DNA of 6,388 nucleotides from Nitrosomonadales bacterium (GTDB taxonomy: Bacteria > Pseudomonadota > Gammaproteobacteria > Burkholderiales > Nitrosomonadaceae), in assembly GCA_004525885.1 (NCBI GenBank), contig SPBV01000103.1, positions 1-6,388 of the forward strand. The letters run 5' to 3'. The translations under genes and the position numbers were made by a program. Shown one piece after another: positions 1 through 6,316 of this stretch. How positions within the stretch are numbered: position 1 is the first letter of the stretch; each line of letters opens with the position of its first letter. The notes below the pieces were generated by a model. That model saw nothing but the letters and a program-made list of their open reading frames with translations. It searched no databases and was not told the DNA's origin.

Positions 1-186
1 AAATATGCTGTAATCATCTTCCTCAATTGCTGCAATCTGCCGCTCTGATAGCCGCAATTGTCGCGCTATATCCTGAATGCTCATAACTTGAGCTAACCGT
101 GCTGCTTGTAGCACCTGGCCAATTCTTTGTACTTTTCCAACCGCTTCTATTTCGGTCACATCGTTATTATTATTGGTATCGTTCAT
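1..186 (-). CDS. rodZ: RodZ-like cytoskeleton/cell-shape protein, N-terminal fragment
   Basis: This is a partial gene: the first 62 codons are present and the 3' part lies beyond the left edge. The visible protein starts MNDTNNNNDVTEIEA. From about residue 22 it continues as a helix-turn-helix of the HTH_25 type: GQVLQAARLAQVMSIQDIAR, then LRLSERQIAAIEEDDYSIF. That pattern (LxxAR, then SxxDIAxxLxLSxRQIxAIExDDY) is characteristic of the cytoplasmic domain of RodZ, a bitopic membrane protein that links MreB to the cell-wall elongation machinery. The transmembrane helix and periplasmic domain are out of view, so RodZ is assigned from this domain plus the position directly after pilW, a common betaproteobacterial arrangement. 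The ATG lies 2 nt after the pilW stop (TAA TA ATG) with no strong ribosome binding site, which suggests translational coupling. A soluble Xre-type regulator is the alternative, but context disfavours it. Confidence 0.82.
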   Translation of the reverse strand, partial: MNDTNNNNDVTEIEAVGKVQRIGQVLQAARLAQVMSIQDIARQLRLSERQIAAIEEDDYSIF

Positions 187-188
187 TA

Positions 189-1019
189 TTAAAATTTGCC
201 ATCACGAAGAGCTGCCGCCTCTTCAGAATTTGGAAACTGTTTCTTCAATTGTGAAGCATAGCTAGCGGCAGATTGACGATTTCCGGTCTTACGTTCAATC
301 CTCACTCCTAGCCACAGGCTTCTAGCCGTAGGTGTGGAGGTACTCATGTAACGTGATAAATTCAACTTGGCCGCAGACAAATTCCCACTCATAAAATGAG
401 TCTCCGCCAACCCTATTAAAGCTGGAGAATATGCTGGTTTCAACACTAATGCTTTCTGAAAAAACATCTCTGCACTCTTATAGTTTCCACGGCTCAGCTC
501 ACAAGTACCAGCATTCGCATTGGACATTTCTGGTGTTAAATAAAGAGAATCTTCCAGAGCCGTCATGAAATGTTTTATAGCCTGATCCATTTTTCCGGGC
601 ATACGCTGGCACAAGAACCAGCCAAAATTATTATGAGTTTCAGAATCATTAGGCGCAATTCCCAATGCACGCTCGAAATTTTCCTTCGCCAATTTGTCTT
701 CGTGCAAATTCATATAAACCAACCCAAGTACATTATATGCAGGCGCATAGCTAGAGTTAGTAAGCAAGGCCTTGTTCGCCTCTTCTATCGCTATTTTATA
801 TTGCCCTCGATTGTAATACGCTCCTGCAAGCTGAGTATGAAGTATAGCGCTTTCTTTCTTTGCACTTTCACTTTGCTCTTTCCCAAGCCAGGAATGTTCC
901 GATTTCAATTCCTCCTGGGCCTCTTTTTGATTAGGTGGAAACCAGGGAGCAAAGAAACTGGCGCAACCGCTTGTCAGCGCCAATAATGCAATCAAGAAAC
1001 TTGTCAGAATCTGTCTCAT
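189..1019 (-). CDS. pilW: Type IV pilus biogenesis/stability lipoprotein PilW (PilF), TPR protein
   Basis: This 276-residue protein belongs to the PilW/PilF family, the outer-membrane lipoproteins that help the secretin PilQ localise and multimerise and so support type IV pilus assembly. Residues 1-18 form a lipoprotein signal peptide ending in TSGC, with Cys19 as the lipidated residue. Thr at -3 is less usual than Leu. From about residue 60 there is a tandem array of about six TPR-like units: 61-93, 94-127, 128-163, 168-199, 200-226 and 236-267. The third contains HNNFGWFLC and the fourth NAGTCELSRGNY, both family signatures. Cys137 and Cys173 sit in adjacent repeats. Its ATG overlaps the rlmN stop by 4 nt (ATGA), and GGGGA lies 7 nt upstream inside rlmN. 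No pilus gene is adjacent, which is normal because this gene usually travels with rlmN and rodZ. The family assignment is strong. Confidence 0.93.
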   Translation of the reverse strand: MRQILTSFLIALLALTSGCASFFAPWFPPNQKEAQEELKSEHSWLGKEQSESAKKESAILHTQLAGAYYNRGQYKIAIEEANKALLTNSSYAPAYNVLGLVYMNLHEDKLAKENFERALGIAPNDSETHNNFGWFLCQRMPGKMDQAIKHFMTALEDSLYLTPEMSNANAGTCELSRGNYKSAEMFFQKALVLKPAYSPALIGLAETHFMSGNLSAAKLNLSRYMSTSTPTARSLWLGVRIERKTGNRQSAASYASQLKKQFPNSEEAAALRDGKF

Positions 1020-2161
1020 CTTGCTGTCCCCATAATTTCGCGTCCTTTTCGCTGAGTCTTATCCAACACTCTTCCAGCAAGTTGACCACAAGCAGCATAG
1101 ATGTCATCACCACGGGTCTTGCGTACTGTTGTCACCAAACCAGCCTGCATCAGTACATCACGGAATCTATTTATCGCCTCAACTGAAGATCGTTCGTAAC
1201 CAGAATTGGGAAATGGATTAAATGGAATTAGATTAAATTTACAAGGTGTTTCCCTTACCAATTTTACCAATTCGCAAGCTTGATCCGCGCTGTCATTTAC
1301 CCCTGCCAACATAATATATTCAAAAGTAATAAAATCTCTTGGCGCAGCTTTAAGATAACGTTGACAAGCTGCCAACAACTCTTTGAGCGGGTATTTTTTG
1401 TTTATTGGAACTAATTGGTCACGTAACTTATCGTTGGGTGCATGCAGCGATACTGCTAATGCTACAGGGCAACGCTCACGTAACCGGTCCATTGCTGGAA
1501 TTAAGCCTGATGTACTCACCGTTACACGCCGACGCGACAACCCGTAAGCGTTGTCGTCCAGCATCAAGTCAAGCGCTGACGCCACATTTTCAAAATTAGC
1601 AAGTGGTTCACCCATACCCATCATTACCACATTACTAACTTTGTGGTTTTGTCCTAAAGGCTGAACTACCATGGACTCACCAACAAGATGCCTCGGTTTC
1701 AATGCGATCTCTGTTTCTGCAGTTCCTAGCACCTTGTTTGCCCACCATAGCTGGCCAATAATCTCAGCCACCCCTAGATTGCGATTAAAACCCTGCCTAC
1801 CTGTAGAGCAAAAAGTACATTCCAACGCACACCCTACCTGGCTGGAAATGCACAGCGTGCCGCGACTAGGTTCAGGTATGAAAACCGTCTCGATTCCATT
1901 ACCAACACCCACATCTAGTAACCATTTACGCGTCCCATCAGCGGAGATATGTTCGCTGATAACTTGGGGCGGCTTGACCACCGCAGTAGCAGAGAGTTTT
2001 TCTCTCAATACCTTAGCCAAATTACTCATGCCGGTAAAATCTTCCTCACCAGACTGGTGTATCCAACGCAGCAATTGTTTTGCACGGAACGGTTTCTCAC
2101 CAATCTCTCCACAGAAACTGGCAAGATTTTTCGCGTTAAAATCGAGCAAATTAATGGTCAT
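1016..2161 (-). CDS. rlmN: Dual-specificity 23S rRNA (A2503)/tRNA (A37) C2-methyltransferase RlmN
   Basis: This 381-residue radical SAM enzyme methylates C2 of adenosine 2503 in 23S rRNA and of A37 in some tRNAs, tuning peptidyl-transferase function and decoding accuracy. The CxxxCxxC cluster motif (Cys111, Cys115, Cys118 in GCALECTFCSTG) binds the 4Fe-4S cluster. Cys104 in GTLCISSQVG and Cys358 in DDIYAACGQLAG correspond to the E. coli pair Cys118 and Cys355, the latter being the methyl-carrying cysteine. Glu91 (ETVFIPE) matches E. coli Glu105. MMGMGEPLANF and SLHAPNDKLRDQLVPINKKYP are further family blocks. An insertion of about 19 residues relative to E. coli precedes MMGMGEP (about residues 147-174). 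The start is fixed by an in-frame TAG 9 nt upstream of the ATG. No good ribosome binding site precedes it, so coupling to ndk, which ends 26 nt upstream, is plausible. Confidence 0.97.
   Translation of the reverse strand: MTINLLDFNAKNLASFCGEIGEKPFRAKQLLRWIHQSGEEDFTGMSNLAKVLREKLSATAVVKPPQVISEHISADGTRKWLLDVGVGNGIETVFIPEPSRGTLCISSQVGCALECTFCSTGRQGFNRNLGVAEIIGQLWWANKVLGTAETEIALKPRHLVGESMVVQPLGQNHKVSNVVMMGMGEPLANFENVASALDLMLDDNAYGLSRRRVTVSTSGLIPAMDRLRERCPVALAVSLHAPNDKLRDQLVPINKKYPLKELLAACQRYLKAAPRDFITFEYIMLAGVNDSADQACELVKLVRETPCKFNLIPFNPFPNSGYERSSVEAINRFRDVLMQAGLVTTVRKTRGDDIYAACGQLAGRVLDKTQRKGREIMGTAR
1027..1031 (-). promoter_or_regulatory. Ribosome binding site of pilW inside rlmN
   Basis: GGGGA is read on the minus strand 7 nt before the pilW ATG, within the last codons of rlmN. 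Because the two genes overlap by ATGA, this site supports translation of pilW both by reinitiation and independently. Confidence 0.6.
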
Positions 2162-2187
2162 TGTGTTGGGCTAGAAAATTAATTCTA

Positions 2188-2610
2188 TCAAGAACAAATA
2201 CTCATTTCTGGAAAATAATAGGCGATCTCTACCGCTGCAGTTTCAGGTGCGTCGGAACCATGTACCGCATTAGCTTCTACGCTATCAGCGTAATCTGCAC
2301 GGATAGTACCTTTCTCAGCCTTTCTTGGGTCAGTCGCGCCCATAAGCATTCGGTTCTTCTTTATCGCATCTTCACCTTCTAAAACCTGCACCATCACAGC
2401 CCCAGAAATCATAAATTTAACCAAATCATTGAAAAACGGGCGATCACGATGTATTGCATAGAAACCTTCTGCATCGGCTTGGGAAAGGCACATCATGCGC
2501 GCTGCAATAATTTTTAGCCCATTGGACTCGAAACGAGAATAAATTTCTCCTATTATATTTTTTGCCACTGCATCAGGTTTGATTATAGACAGAGTTCTTT
2601 CGATAGCCAT
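2188..2610 (-). CDS. ndk: Nucleoside diphosphate kinase
   Basis: This 140-residue cytoplasmic enzyme transfers the gamma phosphate of ATP to nucleoside diphosphates through a phosphohistidine, balancing NTP and dNTP pools. The sequence opens MAIERTLSIIKPDAVAKN with the conserved Lys11. It carries the active-site signature NAVHGSDAPETA with His117, the same number as the catalytic histidine of E. coli Ndk, and it also shows GATDPRKAEKGTIRADYA. Its length is typical of the family. The frame could be opened 4 codons earlier at a GTG, but ATG 2610 is preferred: MAIERT is the conserved N-terminus, and GGAG sits 6 nt before this ATG while overlapping the GTG itself. It is the first gene of a probable ndk-rlmN-pilW-rodZ operon and follows a roughly 400-nt spacer that should hold its promoter. 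Confidence 0.98.
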   Translation of the reverse strand: MAIERTLSIIKPDAVAKNIIGEIYSRFESNGLKIIAARMMCLSQADAEGFYAIHRDRPFFNDLVKFMISGAVMVQVLEGEDAIKKNRMLMGATDPRKAEKGTIRADYADSVEANAVHGSDAPETAAVEIAYYFPEMSICS

Positions 2611-2616
2611 TAAATA

Positions 2617-2620
2617 CTCC
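2617..2620 (-). promoter_or_regulatory. Ribosome binding site of ndk that decides the start
   Basis: GGAG lies on the minus strand 6 nt upstream of ATG 2610. It overlaps the upstream in-frame GTG (GTGGAG), so the GTG cannot use it. This places the ndk start at the ATG. Confidence 0.75.
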
Positions 2621-3011
2621 ACGAAATTAGGAAACTAAAAGCGTATGTTAACAAAAAACTTGTTCTGGAGCAGGAAAAACAAAAAGGTCAGCGTCCAGCA
2701 GTAATTTGATTTCAAGAATAATATACGAATTAAAAATTCTAACGTTCATATATAGATACTTATCATTCGATTCCCATACTCTCATCTCAGGTAATTAATC
2801 TATTTTTTGGATAGATAAGCCCAGTACAATCTATGCTGCATTGCAGCCAGAAGTTAAATTGGTGGCGCCAGAATATTAATATCCTAAATAATCAATGGGA
2901 CAAGGTACAAAGGTAACCCTTCATTGCCCATAATATGGAAATTATCAGGCATATCCTTAACACGACAAGAGATCTTCCCCCACCGTTACTTGAGGAGACC
3001 AGTATTGCAGA
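2621..3011 (-). other. AT-rich intergenic spacer between the M1 peptidase gene and ndk
   Basis: About 390 nt separate the peptidase stop from the ndk ribosome binding site, in a window whose other junctions are 26 nt or less. I see no gene here. The longest suggestive minus-strand reading is only 22 codons. Small inverted repeats are visible: ATCTAT/ATAGAT around a 7-nt loop (2798-2816), GCTGCA/TGCAGC (2835-2847), the palindrome TGGCGCCA (2863-2870), and a bulged hairpin at 2893-2926 (CAATG/CATTG outside, AAGG/CCTT and TAC/GTA inside). The stretch should contain the end of the upstream transcript and the ndk promoter. It is rich in TATATT-like hexamers, but no -35/-10 pair is convincing. Confidence 0.6.
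2893..2931 (-). terminator. Possible weak hairpin downstream of the M1 peptidase gene
   Basis: About 80-120 nt past the peptidase stop, the sequence can fold in two competing ways. One is CAATG with CATTG enclosing AAGG/CCTT and TAC/GTA around a 4-nt loop, with bulges of 4 and 2 nt. The other is ATGGG with CCCAT. On the minus strand the hairpin is followed by a moderately T-rich stretch (TTGATTATTT) rather than a clean T-run. It could end the upstream two-gene transcript, but the stem is imperfect and the call is tentative. Confidence 0.2.
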
Positions 3012-5090
3012 TTAATTCAACTTTACTATCTGCGCACGTGCTGGCCATGTGCCACGATCGATGGCATTTGCGCCATCGAAGACAACATAACTTTGTCGTC
3101 CGTAGTGTGGTAACAGCCGCACCAAAGCTTGAAGTGAGGTCACGTCCTGTGCAGATACAATTGCAAGTGTTACACCATCCTTACGGCCCACTGTCCAAGC
3201 ATGTGCTGTACCATCGTGACGCATAATAACAGGGCGAGCGGGTAACTTGTGCAAGATAAGCCATTTATCAACCTGATCCTGCAGACCGATTACTAATACC
3301 GGAGTTGCTGCAAGAGCATCCCCCGATGAAGCTATTTTTGGTACACGATTCTGAAGCTTCTTGGCAAGCGCCTCGGCAACGACACGCTCCATTCCCATCT
3401 CTGGCAACAAAACAGTTACTGCGGTCTGATCCACCATTACCTGACGCAAAATTGGCGGCGCTTCATCGGGTGTTAGCTTCCGGAATAATCTAAAATTTGG
3501 ATCAAGAACTACTTCAGTGGGCTTAGTACGTAATTCAAATGAAAAAGTCTGACGTCCACGATCCAGATCGAATATCTTGATTTCCTCACCTTCCTTGGTA
3601 TATATAGCAACCGGTACGCGAAGGTTGTATGAAGAAGCTACTTGCTCAAGTGTAATTGTCACGCAGTACCCAGAGTCTGAATGTGTGCGTATTGCTTTTG
3701 CAATGCGAACAGTAGGTGCGCCTGTATATGTAAGCCACTGTTCAAAGAATGTTTGCAAATTCTGCCCGGATTCAGTTTCAAATGCACTCCGTAAATCCGA
3801 CCACGATGCAATACGAAATCGCTGCTGACTCCAGAATACCTTGAGTGCACGATCAAAACTCTCATTTCCAAGTAAGTCACGTAGCATCAAAAACATCATT
3901 GCTGCCTTGTTATAGCCAACAATCTTAGAGGCTCCATGTGTGCGCGTAGTAAATTCATCAAGTGCCAAGTCTTGGCCAGGCGATAGAGCAGCAAAATCAC
4001 GTAACCAACCAAGCCGCATCTCTCTTGCAGCTTCTGGCCCAATACGCTCCTTGTACGCGTAATCTGCCATGAACGTTGTCAACCCCTCAGACCAATTACC
4101 ACCCGGATAATAGGGGTAAACTCCATTTCCCCACCAGTTATGTAGTACCTCGTGTCCAAGCGATGTACTTCGAATAAATGGCAACCGTAGCACATTGATA
4201 CCCAGATAGGTGAGCGTCGGCATACCAAAACCCGTAGGTGTCGGACTTGATACGACACTAAACTCAGTAAATGGATATTCGCCAATCCACGATTCGTAAA
4301 GATCAATGTAGCCCTTTACAGCATCAAGATAATCTCGTGCTAATTCTTTGATTTGTGAATGAAAATAAGTTCTCAACTGAATTTGTTTTCCACCTACACC
4401 ATACATCGTATCAGTCTCGACAGTGTAAGGACCACCCATAAAATCAATTCCCTCAGATGGAAAAGGGAATTCAAAACGCGCATGATAACCTTCATCAGAC
4501 TCAGACTCTTCGGTGATCCGCCCGGCAACAATACCACGCTGCCCGAGTGGCATCTTAAGGCTTACACGGTAACTTGCAAGCTCTCCAGTAATACGTGGAT
4601 ACCAGCCACTCGAGTCAGGAAGAAAAGTACCAAAGTTACCACTTACCGGCTCGGCTCTTCCAAGAGTTTGCAGGTGATCAAGTGAAGTATTAAGTGGAGA
4701 AAGTTTGCCCTGCCAATGGACTTCAATGTGTCGTGGAACGCGCTGGCTACCTGGAATCTGCCAAGATTGCATCATCCCATAGTTTGTGCTCAACGATTTA
4801 AGAATTACCCCATCGTCGAGTACGCGTATCGCCCTAAAACGACGGCCCAAAGACAGAATTAATTCGTTTGGAGACTTTGTTGTAATCACACTACGCCCTT
4901 CAATAGTTTGCGCAACCGGGTCTATGTAAACCACAATGTCGTATTCAACTATTGATGAGTCTTTTGCTAATGGGGGTGCTGCTAAAGCGATAGATACAGT
5001 AGATGCGATGGTTGCGAGAAAGATCATGAACAAAGTAACCGAGATGCGCAAAATAAATCGATGCCACACTAGCTGCATACTAATGCTCAT
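3012..5090 (-). CDS. Secreted M1-like zinc metallopeptidase with C-terminal extension
   Basis: This 692-residue protein has a Sec signal peptide: a basic start, a hydrophobic stretch of about residues 15-37, and likely cleavage after ALA (35-37). Residues of about 45-240 form a beta-rich N-terminal domain like those of M1 peptidases. The gluzincin core follows. HEVLH (313-317) and Glu335 in NWSEG are the likely zinc ligands and catalytic base, and Tyr393 in GYNKAAM is the probable transition-state tyrosine. The stretch between HEVLH and the Glu ligand is 17 residues, one short of the classical 18. GFGMPTLTYLG (287-297) occupies the place of GAMEN, so the residue that anchors the substrate N-terminus in aminopeptidases is absent. 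The protein may therefore be an endopeptidase or have other specificity. Residues of about 544-692 form an extra domain I do not recognise, ending in LLPHYGRQSYVVFDG. The ATG overlaps the stop of the ChaN/PDZ gene (ATGA) with no clear ribosome binding site, suggesting coupled translation. The substrate is unknown. Confidence 0.85.
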   Translation of the reverse strand: MSISMQLVWHRFILRISVTLFMIFLATIASTVSIALAAPPLAKDSSIVEYDIVVYIDPVAQTIEGRSVITTKSPNELILSLGRRFRAIRVLDDGVILKSLSTNYGMMQSWQIPGSQRVPRHIEVHWQGKLSPLNTSLDHLQTLGRAEPVSGNFGTFLPDSSGWYPRITGELASYRVSLKMPLGQRGIVAGRITEESESDEGYHARFEFPFPSEGIDFMGGPYTVETDTMYGVGGKQIQLRTYFHSQIKELARDYLDAVKGYIDLYESWIGEYPFTEFSVVSSPTPTGFGMPTLTYLGINVLRLPFIRSTSLGHEVLHNWWGNGVYPYYPGGNWSEGLTTFMADYAYKERIGPEAAREMRLGWLRDFAALSPGQDLALDEFTTRTHGASKIVGYNKAAMMFLMLRDLLGNESFDRALKVFWSQQRFRIASWSDLRSAFETESGQNLQTFFEQWLTYTGAPTVRIAKAIRTHSDSGYCVTITLEQVASSYNLRVPVAIYTKEGEEIKIFDLDRGRQTFSFELRTKPTEVVLDPNFRLFRKLTPDEAPPILRQVMVDQTAVTVLLPEMGMERVVAEALAKKLQNRVPKIASSGDALAATPVLVIGLQDQVDKWLILHKLPARPVIMRHDGTAHAWTVGRKDGVTLAIVSAQDVTSLQALVRLLPHYGRQSYVVFDGANAIDRGTWPARAQIVKLN

Positions 5091-6301
5091 TGCATCACAA
5101 CAGAAAATTTGGCGACAATTTCAACTATCTCACTGCCACGCGATACTCTAAGCGGCAACCAGGTGCCAGGTGCCTGCCTTTGGACCACTACAACAACATC
5201 ATTGATCTGCTTAACCTCCAAACCTGCAATTTCTGTGATGATGTCTCCATCTTTGATACCGGCTGCTTCTGCTACGCTACCTTTCTTGATCTGTATGATA
5301 CGTGCCCCATTCTGAGCCATCTCAAAACGGATGCCAAGCTGCTGGCGTGGCGGTACATGCATATCAGCGTGTGATGCGACACCAAATACTGCATCTGCTA
5401 TCCCAGTGACTAACTGTTTGCATGCTTTGTTACTTTCCCATGGTAGTAACATAGCAATATTCTCAATACCCATATCTTTCAATTGATGGGGAACCCCGTA
5501 ACCATGCCTGATATGGCCCGCACCCATAACTCCAACCACTAGCGGTGGTCCTGGGCGACTCAGTGCTGAATATAAAGCCTGCGCCATCACTCGATCCCAT
5601 AGCTGCTGACCTCCAACAAAACGCCGAAAATCTAAATCGTCGAGACTGATCTCACCTCTATCTTTACTACCACGATCATGCTTCTTATAAATTGGCATTA
5701 AGTAATCAAGATATGCAGCGCTTGGTTCAGCGGGACGCGTCACTCCCTTGAGTTTACCCTCCAACATGCCATCAAAACCCTTTAAAGAAATTTCCTTCCT
5801 CAAACGTTCATCGATATTGAGTGCTACCATCGGTATCTGATTCATCCGGGCAAAATGGAAAAGTGGCAAATAAGCATCTGCGTCAATACTCCAGCCATGC
5901 TCCCAGTCTGTAGCATCAAGAAATTCTGCCACAGAAAGATCGCCAGCTACCCACTGGTCAAGTACCTTCTGCACCCGACGTGGAAACATTTCAAATCCGA
6001 TTACCATATCAGGGTGCTGAGTATGTAATGACACCAGCATTTGTAACTGCCAACGATGATGCTCTAGAGTGGCGTGCGCTTCTCCTAGTAACACAACCGA
6101 TTGATTTGCTGCACGAGAAATGACCTCTGCGTTAGATATTTTCTCACCTCCCGGTACCACCCAACTCGCAATAGGCACACACTCTGATTCGTACTTATTA
6201 CCAGGGTTTATTTCTGCAAACGCTACATTTAATTCAGTACCAAGCATCAGAAAAACAATACCAAGAATGCTAATATGTATTGTGAGTCTAGAAATCGTCA
6301 T
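5087..6301 (-). CDS. Secreted ChaN/Tiki-superfamily protein with C-terminal PDZ domain
   Basis: This protein has 404 residues when started at ATG 6301. GGAG lies 9 nt before that ATG, whereas the in-frame GTG at 6316 has no separate site. The N-terminus is a Sec signal peptide with a probable AFA cut before Glu30. There is no lipobox, unlike the ChaN lipoproteins. About residues 55-295 match the ChaN-like (Cofac_haem_bdg) domain: LLGEAHATLEHHRWQLQML with His76, His81 and His82, GFEMFPRRVQKVLDQW with Glu104, and GVMGAGHIRHGYGVP with His263 and His266. ChaN of Campylobacter binds haem, and the fold belongs to the EreA/ChaN/TraB/Tiki superfamily, some members of which are metal-dependent hydrolases. 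About residues 322-404 form a PDZ domain (LGIRF, then GSVAEAAGIKDGDIITEIAG), a module that usually binds protein C-termini or regulates proteases. It is followed with a 4-nt overlap by the M1-like peptidase. Haem binding and hydrolysis are both open; the domain calls are firm. Confidence 0.85.
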   Translation of the reverse strand: MTISRLTIHISILGIVFLMLGTELNVAFAEINPGNKYESECVPIASWVVPGGEKISNAEVISRAANQSVVLLGEAHATLEHHRWQLQMLVSLHTQHPDMVIGFEMFPRRVQKVLDQWVAGDLSVAEFLDATDWEHGWSIDADAYLPLFHFARMNQIPMVALNIDERLRKEISLKGFDGMLEGKLKGVTRPAEPSAAYLDYLMPIYKKHDRGSKDRGEISLDDLDFRRFVGGQQLWDRVMAQALYSALSRPGPPLVVGVMGAGHIRHGYGVPHQLKDMGIENIAMLLPWESNKACKQLVTGIADAVFGVASHADMHVPPRQQLGIRFEMAQNGARIIQIKKGSVAEAAGIKDGDIITEIAGLEVKQINDVVVVVQRQAPGTWLPLRVSRGSEIVEIVAKFSVVMQ

Positions 6302-6310
6302 TTTGTAAAT

Positions 6311-6314
6311 CTCC
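6311..6314 (-). promoter_or_regulatory. Ribosome binding site of the ChaN/PDZ gene that decides the start
   Basis: GGAG on the minus strand lies 9 nt before ATG 6301 and overlaps the alternative in-frame GTG at 6316-6314. This favours the ATG, which gives a 404-residue precursor with a normal signal peptide. Confidence 0.6.
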
Positions 6315-6316
6315 AC

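Noticed and set aside
570..986. A 138-codon plus-strand open frame antisense to pilW
   Set aside because: It lies opposite a well-supported TPR lipoprotein and has an unstructured, Cys/Phe/Arg-rich translation. I regard it as a chance frame.
1671..2174. A 167-codon plus-strand open frame antisense to rlmN
   Set aside because: It lies wholly opposite a conserved enzyme with all its catalytic residues, and its translation has no domain-like pattern. It is a shadow of rlmN.
2748..2766. Fur-box-like sequence on the minus strand (TGATAAGTATCTATA)
   Set aside because: The left half fits TGATAAT well, but the right half matches only about 3 of 7 positions. It also lies in front of ndk, which has no evident reason to be iron-controlled.
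2835..2870. GCTGCATTGCAGC and TGGCGCCA as terminator stems or operators
   Set aside because: The first would leave only about 4 bp with a 5-nt loop, and the second is a bare 8-bp palindrome. Neither is followed by a T-run in either direction.
2884..2952. A 22-codon minus-strand ORF (MPDNFHIMGNEG...) in the spacer downstream of the M1 peptidase
   Set aside because: AAGGA is only 1 nt before the ATG, too close to serve as a ribosome binding site. The peptide has no recognisable family, and an ORF this short is expected by chance.
4359..4685. A 108-codon plus-strand open frame antisense to the M1-like peptidase
   Set aside because: It is the complement of a continuous M1-like coding region, with no recognisable motif or plausible start context.
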